From Serripes groenlandicus (lineage: Eukaryota > Mollusca > Bivalvia > Cardiida > Cardiidae): a stretch of 64,000 bases of DNA. This document shows, piece by piece, positions 30,501 through 44,800 of this stretch (its first letter is position 1; each line of letters begins with the position of its first letter). The position numbers and the translations under genes were made by a program. The stretch is from NCBI GenBank assembly GCA_031761405.1, contig JASEVX010000011.1:22212003-22276002 (forward strand). Reading direction: 5' to 3'. The notes under the pieces are model-generated. The model was given only the letters and a program-made list of their open reading frames with translations. It was not told the origin of the DNA and searched no databases.

Positions 30501-33500
30501 ACATACAGATGCATTTTGAGGCCTCTGCATTTTGACATATGAAAACATTGTTGCAAAAAAGGAATTGCTCATATTCAGCAATTATGTCTTATTGCCTCAG
30601 TGTTTCAATTCTATTCTATAATATACTTTCATTTATATAAATTGTCCACGGTTTTGCCTAAATGTATTCAATGGTGTGTGCTGCAGATATGCTTATAATT
30701 GAAGTTATTTTGGAAATGTTTTATGTTAATCTAATGAACAATTCATTAACCCTTTCCCTCATAAGACAATTCTGCAGCAGACGACTTTGAACGTATTTTG
30801 TCAAAAAATAGAAAATCTCCATAATTGGGATAACCTATGACTAAAAGAGGAAAACATTGTGGCAAAAGAAGAAATTGCACGTTTTGTGCAATTTCTTCTT
30901 TTGTCACTATCTTTTCAAAAAGCCGTCTGCTGCAGAGGCATCTATATGAGGGAAAGTGTTAAGTGGAGCAAAATGACTTTTCAAAACATTGTGGGGGTCA
31001 CTAGGCTGAATTGAAGGAAAATCTTGTTAACACTGTGGAAGTTGCATTTTTAACTTGAACAAATTGAAACTTTGTCAGAATGTTTGTCTTGATGATATCT
31101 AGGCCAAGTACAAATATAGGTTATATCGGGTCAAAAGCTAGGTCACTAGGCCAAATTTAAGGAAAATCTTGTTAACACTCTTGAAACCGCATTTTGAACT
31201 TGAGCATGTTGAAACTATATCAGAAAGATTTTCCTGATGATATCTAGGCCAAGTTCGAATATGGGTCATGTCAGGTCAAAAACTAGGTCACTAGGACAAA
31301 TTTAAGGAAAATCTTGTTAACACTCTTGAAGACGCATTTTAAACTTGAGCATGTTGAAACTTTATCAGAAAGTTTGTCCTGATGATTTCTAGGCCAAATT
31401 TAAGGAAAATCTTATGAACACTCTAGAAGCCACATTTTTGGGCTTGAGCATGTTGAAACTTTTTCAGAATGTTTTTCTTAGTGATATCTAGGCCAAGTTC
31501 GAATATAGGTCAGGTCAGGTCAACAACTAGGTCACTAGGCCAAATTGTAGAACAATCTTGTTAACACTACTAGATCGCATTTTTGACTTTTTGTGAGAAA
31601 GTTTGTCTTGATGATATTGCCATTGGCGCTGAAAGAGTTAAGTCTTAAATAGCCCATATTCAGGTGAGCGATTTCAGGGCCTCATGGCCGTCTTGTTTTT
31701 TAAAAGTCGTCTACTACTGGAGATTCATCAAAAAGCATTTGGATATGGTAAAGAGTAAACAAGTTATCTTGACAGGGGCTATATGTACACATAACATTTA
31801 GACCCTTTCTCACATACAGATGCATTTTGAGGCCTCTGCATTTTGACATATATGAAAACATTGTTGCAAAAAAGGAATTGCTCATATTCAGCAATTATGT
31901 CTTATTGCCTCAGTGTTTCAATTCTATTCTATAATATACTTTCATTTATATAAATTGTCTACGGTTTTGCCTAAATGTATTCAATGGTGTGTGCTGCAGA
32001 TATGCTTATAATTGAAGTTATTTTGGAAATGTTTTATGTTAATCTAATGAACAATTCATTAACCCTTTCCCTCATAAGACAATTCTGCAGCAGACGACTT
32101 TGAACGTATTTTGTCAAAAAATAGAAAATCTCCATAATTGGGATAACCTATGACTAAAAGAGGAAAACATTGTGGCAAAAGAAGAAATTGCACGTTTTGT
32201 GCAATTTCTTCTTTTGTCACTATCTTTTCTAAAAAGCTGTCTGCTGCAGAGGCATCTATATGAGGGAAAGTGTTAAGTGGAGCAAAATGACTTTTCAAAA
32301 CATTGTGGGGGAAGATGTTATATTTAAAAATTAGCAATAATTAAATAATACCATACCTTTCTCCTTTAACCACACTGTTTTTCTTCTCAGTTTTGATTCT
32401 AAGTATTTTATTCTATATTTTTAAGTTCTTTTCTATCAGTGTTTTTAAGTAAGATGAGTCGAATATAACATGTCAGACTCGGGAAGGTAAAGTACACCCT
32501 TTTCCATATACAGCAAATCTGCAGCAGACAAGTTTGAAAATATCAAATAAAAAATGTGCAAAATCTCCATTATATGGCTATAAAGGAGAAATTGCTCATC
32601 ATGCGTTTTGTAATCATGGTTTTTTCAAAAGTCATCTGCTGCAGAGGCTTCAGAAAGCGTTTGTATGTTGGAAAGTGTTAAAACAGATTAAATATTTTTG
32701 AAGGCGATGAGAACAGACATTGAGAAAACTCGCCATTTATTAGACATCATACCGAGACGTGGACCTCAAGCATTTGATGCACTGATTAGAGTGTTACTGG
32801 AAACTGGAAATGAAAATGCCGCTAATATTCTACGGCCTGGCGCCCCTACTGGAGATGCTACGGCTTCCTCACAGACAGCTGGGGCAGGAACCCGTGGCTA
32901 TGCAGTCCCAACACCGAGCTCAGAGCTGCCAAATGGTAAGTTCTTTTCTGTCTTAATGCTTTCCCGCCTGAAAACGCATACTGACCCATTTGCAGCAGAG
33001 ACTTTTGAAAACATTGAGGCAAAATGAGAAATTGCCATAATAGCTAAGCAAATCAGAAATTAAGTTACTTTTGTGAATTTAGAATGTTTTGATATTTATA
33101 AAACTGTAGACCCTAGTCAAATTCCTATGCCATTTTTGAATAATTCCAGAAGTCTAGGTATGGAGCAGAATTTTGTTCTTTCTCAATCATTATTTCTCTT
33201 TTTTGGGAATTAAGCCTTTCCGACTTGCAATAAAGCTGCAGCAGACAACTTTGAAAACATATTGATGATATATATATAAAAATCTCTAAAAAAAAAGTCA
33301 TTAATATTATTGAATAAAGTTGAAAACATTGTGGCAAAAGATGAAATAGCTCATTAATAGTAATTGTAATTTCAACTTTTGCCACAATGTTTTCAAAAGT
33401 CATCTGCTAAAAAGGCTTCAGAAAGCGTCTATATGTGGGAAAGGGTTAAAGCCAATATTGTAGGTTCTCACAAAAATTATCTCAGTAAGATGATTCTTTT

Positions 33501-36500
33501 GAGTACTCACCCTACTGGGTTTGGTTGATTGTGGTTTGACTTTGTCTTAAGAAAAATCACCTATACATGTGTTTCATGGCTTTCGTGTGCCAAGACCCAA
33601 CACTACAGTATTTCCAAGTAACTGGCTGTTTTTCCACATAGATTGTTATCCTATCGGTGGAAGATGAATGTGGCTTGTCGCATTGACCTTTGTCAAACAT
33701 CAGAAAGAATGTAGGCAGAGCTAGGGTTTGCACTCACCACCCCTTGATTAACAGCCTGTGTGGCTACTGGTTTAGCTCCTGGGGCATCGACTCTATTGGG
33801 TTTGGAGATCAAATAATGATCCTGAAATATCTTAAGATCTGTGGTAAATTCTCTACATTCTACCTTTCAGTGTGGCCAAGTGATCAAGCGATGACAGAAG
33901 AAATCAGAGTCAGGCCATGTAATGTAAATTCTCAGCTTGTTCTCTATAAATGGCTTAGTCAAGATGTAAGTTTTGTGTCAATCTGTTTCCCTAGTCCTGG
34001 AGGATTTTCCATACCTCTCCTGCAGATAACTTTTGAAAAACTTCCTTGCAAATTAGCTGTGATGAACAATTTCTACATTTTCCACACTATTTTAAACTCT
34101 TATTTAAAAAGTTTACAAATATTTATTCAAATTTGTAGCTTGACTAGACAGTCATTTATTTCAGCATCACTGTTGTCATTCTCTCCCAACTTGGTTTATT
34201 TTTGCATTCAACCTCATAGAGGCTATATATCAAAGTTAAATCTCACCCTGGAGCAAAAATAAATGACATTACAAGAAACATATACACATCAAAGAACAAA
34301 CAAGATCTTGCCAAGTATGACATGTAAATCATCCATGCCGGTATAAACAACATATCTAATGCTAACAACTGCATGTCAATAATACAAGACTATGAACAAT
34401 TAGCTCATGAAATTAAACAAATAAATGGAAGAACCAAAATAGCAATTTCATCAGTTCTCAAAAAGAAGTATGATAAATTATCACTGAAAATTGTACAAGA
34501 TACAAACACACTAATTCACAAAATGTGCTCACAATATAACTACATCTATATAGACAACTCACTAGGGTTCATATCCAGTGATGGAACTGCAAATAAGATT
34601 TTATACCGAGACGAAATTAATCTTACAAACAGAGGAACATCAGTTCTTGTCAAAAGCATGAAAGCTTCTATTTTTAAATGTTTCAACATTCTCCTCCATA
34701 CTAGTCAAAGTGATGTAAATTTTCGCCAGGCTTGCTCCCAAATGAGACAACCCAATGGTTATCAACAAACCAAATCCATGAACCATCATCCCTTCAACCA
34801 GATTTGGGGAGTGCCTCCATGGCAACGATACAACCCACCATACTTCTAAATACTGATCACCAGTATACTGTCAGTAACACAACCTCTGATTATTTAATTG
34901 AATCACAAAATCATGATACCCAAGATGTTAATAATCATTCTGACAAATCTTTATTCTCAAACCAAGGCATGAACTTTTTTCATCTCAATATCCACTATCT
35001 CCATCCAAAGTTTGATGAAATAAAAATCTTTGTACATAACAACAACCTTGACATTATGTGTTTTGGTGAGATATTTTTAAATGATAAATTTGAAGACAGT
35101 GAGTTCCAGCTGAATGATTATAATCTGTTCAAAAGAGACAGAGCTACAAATGGTGGTGGTGTAATATGTTACGTTAAGTGCAAATACCATAGCATACAAA
35201 GACATGACTTAGAGAGAGATAACATAGAGGCAATTTGGCTAGAAATCAAAAACACCAAACAAAAACCGTTCATACTTGGTAATATATATAGACCTCCATC
35301 TGCAAACAATGACTGGATAAATGAAATGGAAATATTACTAGAAACTGTATACACTGAAAATAAAGAAATTATATTAGTTGGAGATTTCAACTTCAACTTT
35401 TCAAACTCAAAATGTTCAAATTTATCTTGGAATGTTGTTACAGATGCATTTAATTTAAAACAACTTGTGCAAATTCCAACACGAGTAACCAATCACACTT
35501 CAACAATAATAGATCATTTATATACAAATACACCTTGTAATATTATAAATGTTAAAGTACCAAAAATATCTCTCAGCAACCACTATCCAGTCTGTTTCAT
35601 TCGGAAGTTGAGTTGCAGTAATACTTCAGGACCTCTTCACAATATTATAAATTACAGAAATATTAAATCTTTGGATGAAAACAAATTTAATACTTGTCTC
35701 AACAACCAGATTTGGTCCATTATTGAAATTTATGATGATGTTGACGATTCTTTAGACTGCTTTATCTCTACGTTTACAGATGTTCTTAACACACATGCAC
35801 CTCTCAAACAAAAGCGTGTCAAACACAATAACCTCCCAGACTGGTATAATGCAGAAATTGGATGTGCATCAAGACAACGTGATACGGCAAAAACATAGAA
35901 TAATATCAGTGAATTAAAATACTGGCGCAACAAAACAAAAACTCTGATATCCGAAGCAAAAAAGTCTTTCTATACAAAATCAATAAACCAAAATAAACAA
36001 AATCCCAAAAAACTTTGGAAAAACCTAAAAGATATTTCGGGAAAGACAAAAACCCACCAGTCAAACATCATTACAGACAAGTCTGGAAATCCTGTGGAGG
36101 ATGCTGAGTTAACAGCAGAAATTTTCAATACTTATTTTACTAATGTATTCAAAGATGCACCAAATACTCCGTCTCCTGCCGTCTTCTGCACTATCTCCAA
36201 TTGATAAATCAAAATTACAAAAATTTGTACAAGATCGCATGCCATTTCCAACACAATTTCATATTCCCCCAATAAAAGAAAATTTTGTACTAAAACAACT
36301 TCAGACACTAGATGCAACTAAATCCACAGGACTTGACGGCCTAGGTCCCAAATTTCTAAAATTAAGTGCTAAGGTCATATCAAAACCTATTACATACATT
36401 TTCAACCAAAGTATATCAAACTGAATTCCCTTCATTATTTAAACAAGCAAAGGTTATTCCGATCTTTAAGAAGGGAACTAAATCTGACACCAGTAACTAT

Positions 36501-39500
36501 CGCCCGATTTCAATATTACCTGTATTATCAAAAATTCTAGAAAGACATGTGACTTTTTTGTGAGTGATCACTTGAAAACATATCTTGAAAAAAATTCTGT
36601 CATTTATAACACTCAATCTGGATTCAGATCAAATCATTCTTGTGAAACAGCGCTTACAGCAATAATTGACACATGGATTGACGCATTTAATAACAAAAAA
36701 GTAATAGGAACTGTATTTCTTGATTTAACCAAAGCATTTGTTTTAATAAATCATCCACTCCTTTTTAACAAAATGTTTGAATACAACATAAGAAACAAAG
36801 CCCTGGAATGGTTTAAATCCTATTTTGACGAAAGATCCCAGAAAGTGTCAGTTGCTAGAAACTGTCATCATCTCTTCCAATTACATCAGGTGTACCACAA
36901 GGCTCAGTGCTAGGTCCTATCCTCTTCATACTCTATATTAATGACCTACCAATGCAATTACACGCCTCATCAACCGACTTGTTTGCAGATGACACAACTT
37001 TAAGTGCAGTTGGGCTTAATGTGAATGAAGTCATTCAGTCTCTTCAAAGTACCCTTAATACCATAGATGAGTGGTGTCAGAGAAATTCAATGATGCCAAA
37101 TCCACAAAAAACAAAAGCTATGATAATTTCACCTACTAATAATATAGAAAAATCACTGGAATTCAATAATAACAATAACCTTGTTCTTCACAATCACAGT
37201 ATTGTTTTCTCTGAAGTCGAAAAACTACTAGGCATACAAGTTGACCATAATCTCAACTGGAAAATCCAATTTGAAAAAGTACTCAAAAAATGTAATTCTT
37301 TACTTTACCTTCTGCTTCGAATTAAATGCTTCCTCAATATACATGTGCGAAAACTCTTTTACAATGCCTACATTTTGCCTCATATTGATTATTGTTGTAC
37401 AATTTTGGGTAACTGTAGTGACAAACTTTTAAGCAATATATATAAATTCCAAAAATGAGCTGCACGAACTATCCTAGACAAGACATATGACACATCAAGT
37501 GAGGAACTCTTTCAGGAACTTAAATGGATGAAATTTCACGATAGAATTACATACAAAAAGGCTATACTTGCGTACAAATCCCTTAAAAAAGAATTCCCAG
37601 AATACATGACTAATCTATTTACATCATCAACCAATACAAATTTAAGATCTGCCGCCCAGCATACACTTAGCATTCCTAAACCTAGGATAGAATTTTTTAG
37701 AAAATCTTTGACCTACTCAGGACCAAAAATATGGAACCAGATTCCACTACATGTCAGGAACTGTGAAAATTTAAAGAAATTTAAATCCACATATGTTTCC
37801 TGGTGGCATAGTGGTGGACATCTTTTAATCAATTAAACTCTCTCCCATAACAGTGCTGGTTTCCTGAATGCAACAGTTGTCTACATGAATATGTGCATGA
37901 TACCTTATAATATTATATGTAAATATTTATAAATGTTTTAACAGAGGCCCACAGGGAAGACTGGGCATGCCCAACTGTGCAGCCTCTATAAATAAAGTCT
38001 TTATTATTATTATTATTATTATTATATCTTTTTAAATATTGGTAATTTTGGATTGAACCTATTGCGTTATTAACCCTTTCTGCCATTTACAACCATTCTG
38101 TAGCAGACGACTTTGAAAACATCCAGACAAAAATTGCTAAAATCTCTTTAAATAAAAGGATCATTTTTTTATAGAATTGAAAACATTGTGACATAAGGGG
38201 AAATTGCAATTTCCCCTTTTGTAACAATGTTTTCAAAAGTTGTCTGCTACAGAGGCGTCAGAAAGCATCTATATGTGGGAAAGGGTTAAAAATGATTGGT
38301 TCCCTACCTAATATCATGCTATTGCATATATAGGGATAGGTACAGGCTGATCAATAAAGGCAGAATTCTGAGATTACATAGGATGATATTGACATTTCTT
38401 ATGATGTTTGTTATACCCAAAACATATTTCCATTTTAAGTACTCCTGATACCAAAAAAAGAAACCAAGCAGGTTTCATCCAACTATGAGAGAATCTTCTA
38501 GACACAGTCATTTCTTAAATGGTATGCTTTGTTTGCATCCGTATCTGACTCGTGATCTGGAGGTCACGGGTTCGATACCCGGTTGCGGCGACATTCTTTC
38601 GGGCGATGTTTTTCATTGCCTCTCACCTCTGATCTATGTGAGAAAGTAGTCAGTGGCTTCGAAAGAATGTTGTGTAAGTACTGGTGTGGGAAAGCCATGA
38701 AAACACGGGTAGGTGCACTGACCGCCGTGATATGACCAAAGCTGTTGAAAGCGGCGTTAAACTCCAAACAAACAAACAAACAAATTGTTTGCATCCAATG
38801 TGCAATGCTTCATTGACATTTTCGAAATAATGCCAAACGTTATTTGTAACTTAAAATATGATTGGCTGACAGCTCCTCAGTCAAAACCAATGAAAAGATC
38901 AGACTCTCCCCATTGTTATATATTAGAAAATATGAACACATCAGACCTGGTTTTCGAAATAATGCCAAACGTTATTTGTAACTTAAAATATGATTGGCTG
39001 ACAGCTCCTCAGTCAAAACCAATGAAAAGATCAGACTCTCCCCATTGTTATATATTGGAAAATATGAACACATCAGACCTGGTTTGGACCGATTTTTATC
39101 TCATACAAAACATTTCCCACAGACACGTTTAAAGTTTTTAACCCTTTCCCTCATACGACAATTCTGCAGCAGACGACTTTGAACATATTTTGTCAAAACA
39201 TAGAAAATCTCCATAATTGAATGGATAACCTATGACAAAAAGTGGAAAACATTGTGGCAAAAGGAGAAATTGCACGTTCTGTGCAATTTCTTCTTTTGTC
39301 ACTATGTTTTCAAATAGCCGTCTGCTTTAACCCTTTCCCTCATACCACAATTCTGCAGCAGACGACTTTGAACATATTTTGTCGGATGGATAACCTATGA
39401 CTAAAAGTGGAAACATTGTGACAGAAGGAGAAATTGCACGTTCTGTGCAATTTCTTCTTTTGTCACTATGTTTTCAAAAAAAATTGGTCCAGATATTTTC

Positions 39501-41798
39501 ATAAATCTCACTAATATCTACCTATATGTCACTTTGTAAACTAGAACACAATAAAATCCCAGTTAGTACACATCGTCACTGTTTCTGAGACGTCTGTAAC
39601 CCTTCGAGAGAGTCACTTACCGTGACGTTAGCAAGATAATCGGTCCAATAAACTGTGTCAATCATGTTATCTTGTTCCCTGCGGTTTGATAGATAATACA
39701 TGGGGTATAGGTCTTCTTTAAAAGTGTTGATCAGTCTAACCAATTGTTTATCGGTCCCACTCCGGACTTAATGGCTAATTGACATGTTACTTTTGGAAAG
39801 TTTTCTAATTTTTAAACCGTTACAAACAATCTACATTAAAAGTGCTTATTAATGGAAAGGTTTTTGAAGTCTATAATTGCCGACGATAATAAGAATTCGT
39901 TTTTTTATTACTCAAGAGTTTCAACGTGTATATTATGAGGCAGAAGTTTTGAGTTCATTTGTCTTTCGATACATTGTTGAAATGTCTCAACGCTATTTAC
40001 TTGCGATGTTCAAAAAGTCAAATGACTGGCTTGGCAACTCCAATCATGTTGGCAAAGAGAACAGGATTGGGGAACCTGTTCATAATGACTCAAAAGGGTA
40101 AAAGTACCTAAAAAAATGAAGGAACCGATTGAGATTTTAAAATTTCCGGAGCTCTAGTACACTTGTTGCCTATTCCATGGATAGCTAAATATATTCTACT
40201 GCCACATTAAACCCTCTCTGGGAGTGTCAAAAGCCCATTACTTAAATATCATATGACACTACATTTTTTTCGAAATAAGCCTCATAAATCACATTACGCG
40301 ATTAAAAAGAATATCTTATTCTTGTTTATTTATTATAACTTTTAATAAACTCGTTAACTAAGCTGAATATGACACTAGCCAAGGCTTGCGGCATATCATC
40401 TTAGTAAACTCCTTTATTAAAAGTGACACTGAATAAATTAATCATGAAATATCCTTTATTTAATTTCTAGGTTTACTCCATGAAAAAGATGAGGAGAGGA
40501 AGATGTATTGTAATATCAAATAAAGTGTTCTACGGTCCTTTGGTGAAAGATAAGATGGGAAAAATGAGATGCAATTTAAATGACAGGCACGGAACGGAGC
40601 AAGACGAGGATGCGTTGAAAAAGTTATTCACTCAGTTGCAGTTTAACGTTGTCATTTACAGAGATAAAACAGCACAGGTAACTTTCCCCATTTTGACATA
40701 TCTACAGCAGAGGAGATTTGAAAACATTATCCTTTTGTCACAATGTTTTAAACTCTATTCAATAATTATACTTTAATTTAAAGAAGATTTTCCACATTTT
40801 TTGCCAAGAAGATTTCAAAGTTGTCTGCTGCAGATTTCTTGTTTGTTCTAAATTGCTAATTTAATTCCTTCATACATACATTTTAATGCATCTGCATGTG
40901 GGTAAGTAATTTTATATTATCAATACATTTTAATAGTATTATAAGTACAGTCAAACTTGTATTAAGAGACCACCTAAGGGAAATGCTGTAAGTGGTCTCT
41001 TATTGAGGTCCAAATGTATGTTTTGTTTGTTTATGTCTTATGTATACTACATTATACACATATTGGTATTGAAGAATAAATAACACCAAACATTCTATTT
41101 TTCTTTTAATTCTATATTTTATTTCAATATTAATCATATTTATTTGCAAAAGTGTAAGTAGATATATAAAACATATTATATGATCACAAACTTGATTGTT
41201 ATTTTTGGCCGGATTGCTCAAGCAATTCCGGTCTATAGATTGGCGATGTCCGTCTGTCCGTCTGTCTGTCTGTCTGTCTGTCCGTCAACATTTTGGTTAA
41301 AGTTTCAGGTTAGGCAAAATGGTTAAAGTTTCTGGTTAAGCAAAATCTCAGACATGGAAAGAGCTACAAACTTGAAAATTGGTCTGTGTGTAGCCACTAA
41401 CATGTTCTTTTGACTTCCATGATAACTCTTCACCTTCACCTTGCTATTGCCCGTCTGTCTGTCTGTCTGTCCGTCAACATTTTGGTTAAAGTTTCTGGTT
41501 GAAGCAAAATCTCGGACATGGAAAGAGCTACAAACTTGAAAATTGGGCTGTGTGTAGCCACTAACATGTTCTTTTGATTTCCATGATAACTCTTCACCTT
41601 GCTATTGCCCGTCTGTCTGTCTGTCTGTCCGTCAACATTTTGGTTAAAGTTTTTGGTTGAAGCAAAATCTCGGACATGGAAAGAGCTACAAACTTGAAAA
41701 TTGGTCTGTGTGTAGCCACTAACATGTTCTTTTGATTTCCATGATAACTCTTGACCTTCATGTTGCTATTGCCCGTCTGTCTGTCTGTCTGTCTGTCT

Positions 41799-41840
<42 letters not shown>

Positions 41841-44800
41841 AACATTTTGGTTAAAGTTACATCACAGCAACTTGCGTTTTAATTTGCTTTCTACAGTTTT
41901 ATAGTTATATCACGGCAACTTGCGTTTTAATTTGCTTTCAACAGTTTTATAGTTATATCACGGCAACTCGCATTTTAATTGGCTTTCAACAGTTTTATAG
42001 TTATATCAACTTGTGTTTTAATTTGCTTTCAACAGTTTTATAGTTTTATCATGGCAATTTGCATTTTTATTTGCTTTCAACAGTTTTATAGTTATATCAT
42101 GGCAACTTTCGTTTTAATTTGATTTCAACAGTTTTATAGTTATATCACGACAACTTGCGTATTAATTTGCTTTCAACAGTTTTATAGTTATATCACTGCA
42201 AATTGCGTTTTAATTTGCTTTCAACAGTTATATAGTTATATCACAGCAAATTGCATTTTGCTCCCCTTTCAACAGTTTAACAGTTATATCACGGCAACTT
42301 GCGTTTTAATTTGCTTTCAACAGTTTTATAGTTATATCAACTTGTGTTTTAATTTACTTTCAAAAGTTTTAAAGTTTTATCATGGCAACTTGCGTTTTTA
42401 TTTGCTTTCAAAAGTTTTATAGTTATATCATGGCAACTTTCGTTTTAATTTGATTTCAACAGTTTTATAGTTATATCACGACAACTTGCGTATTAATTTG
42501 CTTTCAACAGTTTTATAGTGATATCACTGCAAATTGCGTTTTAATTTGCTTTCAACAGTTATATAGTTATATCACAGCAAATTGCGTTTTACTCCGCTTT
42601 CAACAGTTTTATAGTTATATCACATCAACTTGCGTTTTAATTTGCTTTCAATATTTTAATAGTTATATCACAGCAAATTGTGTTTTAATTTGCTTTCAAC
42701 AGTTTTTGGCTGGATTGCTCTAGCAATTACGGTCTATAGATTGGCGATGTCTGTCTGTCCGTCCGTCTGTCCGTGCGTCCGTCTGTCTGTCTGTCCGTCA
42801 ACATTTTGGTTAAGTTTCAGGTTGAGGCAAAATCGGTTAAAGTTTCAGGTTGAGGCAATCTCAGCACTGGAAAGGGTTACAAACTTGAAACTTTGCCTGA
42901 AGGTAACCAGTAACAAGTTCTATTGATTTCTATGGTTACTTTGACCTTGACCTTGGTTTGTCGATTTTCAAGGTCAAATTGCCGACAATCCGGCCTTACC
43001 GTCTTCAGCGGTTTCTTGTTTATTTAATGTTTTTATTTTACTATAACATGAAAAGGATATGTATGTTCACTAGATCACTAGATCAATACTTCTTGCTAAA
43101 AAAGTTACTGATTGTTTTTCTGATTCAAAGACTGTCCTACTAGAAACAAATCATTTAAGGAGTCATTGAAAGCCATCTCGGCAAAGGATGTCTCCAGTCA
43201 AGTCTTTTGGAAAAATAATTCAAACTTTTTTGGCGTAATTACACCCGATATGTCTCTTTAATTCTCTAAGGACGTTTCATATTGGGTTTTCTTAGTCTTT
43301 AATTTCTTGTATTTTTGAACTTTGAGTTAAGCTCAACGTTAAAGTTTCGTTTTTTAAAAAAATTCTAAATAAGTACTGGTACTAGGGCTTTCATATTTGG
43401 AATATAGTTACATCTAATACCCTTCTTCACATTGCATGCTGAAGATGCTGAGTGTAACCTTCTTTATGGGTTAAAAAACATGATTGTTGGTGTTTTTTTT
43501 GTGGATTTTGAGAATTGGACATAGCTTCTTCATTTTTTGTTAGATTGATTTCAAATTGTGCACACACATTTCATAAATAAAGTACTTCAACATATCAAAC
43601 ACGTTTTTGGGTCAAGCATTTGGATTTTTTCTTTTTTAATTTCTTGTATTTTTGTACTTTGCGTTTAGCTCAAAGTTAATTTTCGTTTATTAGCTCACCT
43701 ATGCACAAAGTACAAGGTGAGCTTTTGTGATCGCTCACCGTCCGTCGTCGTCGTTGCGTCCGTTCTTTCACATTTTCCTACAAACGACTTCTCCTTCTAA
43801 ACCAATTAACCAAATTCAAAATAATTTTACAGGAATGTTCCTTGGGTGGATCTCTTTCAAACTTGTTCAAAGAATTCTATTCCATGCAGAACTTTGGTTG
43901 CCACGGCAACAAAAAAGGGGAAATTAACCAAAACTTAAAAAATCTTCTTGTCTGAAAGTAGAAGGTACATGCCTTTGATATTTGGTATGTAGCATCATTT
44001 AGTGAACCTCTATCAAGAGCATCATCTAGTGGACCTCTACCAAGATTGTTCAAATTATAGCCCTGGGGTAAAAAATGATCCAATCCCAGGGGTCACTTGT
44101 TTTACATAGACTCATATAGGGGGAAAACTTAAAAAATCTTCTTGTCTAAAAGTAGAGGGCCCAGGCCTTTGATATTAGGTATGTAGCATCATCTAGTGGA
44201 CCTCTACTAAGATTGTTCAAATTATAGCCCTTGGGTCTAAATGAACCCTCCCCTGGGGTCTATTGTTTTACATAGACTCATATAGAGAAAAAACTTAAAA
44301 AATCTTCTTGTCTAAAAGTAGAGGGCCCTGGCCTTTGATATTTGGTATGTAGCATCATTGTGGACCTCTACCAAGATTGTTCAAATTATAGACCTGGGGT
44401 CAAAAATGACCCCTCCCAGGGGCTCACTTGTTTTACATAGACTCATAGAGAATTTTTTTTAAAAATCTTCTTGTATAAAAGAAGATGCCCCAGGCCTTTG
44501 ATATTTTATATGTAGCATCATCTAGTGGACCTCTACCAAGATTGTTCAAATTATAGCCATGGGGTAAAAAATGACCCCATTTCAGGGGTCCCTTGTTTTA
44601 CATAGACTCATTTAGGGGAAAAACTTGTTCAAATTATAGCCATGGGGTAAAGAATTACCCCTCAACGGGGGTCACTTGTTTTACATAGATAGGGAAAAAA
44701 CTTTAAAAATCTTCTTGTCTAAAAGATATTTGGGATGTAGCATCATCTAGTGGACCTCTACCAAGATTGTTCAAATTATAGCCATGGGGTAAAGAATTAC

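Larger units (their letters stand above)
30387..32312 (+). repeat. Tandem segmental duplication (unit 1 is 28843-30994, unit 2 is 30995-32312)
   Basis: Unit 2 repeats ggtcactaggctgaattga (28843 onward) through the MITE and the aaaacattgtggggg boundary with about 1-2% visible differences. The units differ mainly by the 846-bp element at 29541-30386. Confidence 0.88.
34225..38035 (+). mobile_element. CR1/L2-like non-LTR retrotransposon (LINE), 5'-truncated and frame-broken
   Basis: In order it carries an SGNH/esterase domain (34225-34849), an apurinic endonuclease (34732-35898), a reverse transcriptase (36143-37458) and a C-terminal part (37528-37836). A 3' UTR follows, ending in aataaagtc and a (TTA)n tail at about 37999-38030. 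Several stops and frameshifts separate the domains, so it is a dead copy. It sits in a caspase intron in the same orientation as the gene. Confidence 0.9.

Noticed and set aside
32059..32337. 92-codon minus-strand frame
   Set aside because: Antisense reading of a MITE fold-back.
33690..34262. 190-codon open frame
   Set aside because: It is a read-through of an antisense SINE, caspase exon 3 and intron sequence. Only 33871-33965 is supported as coding.
38785..39132. 115-codon open frame with an internal 44-residue repeat
   Set aside because: Simply the 132-bp tandem duplication; 132 is divisible by three, so the frame stays open by chance.
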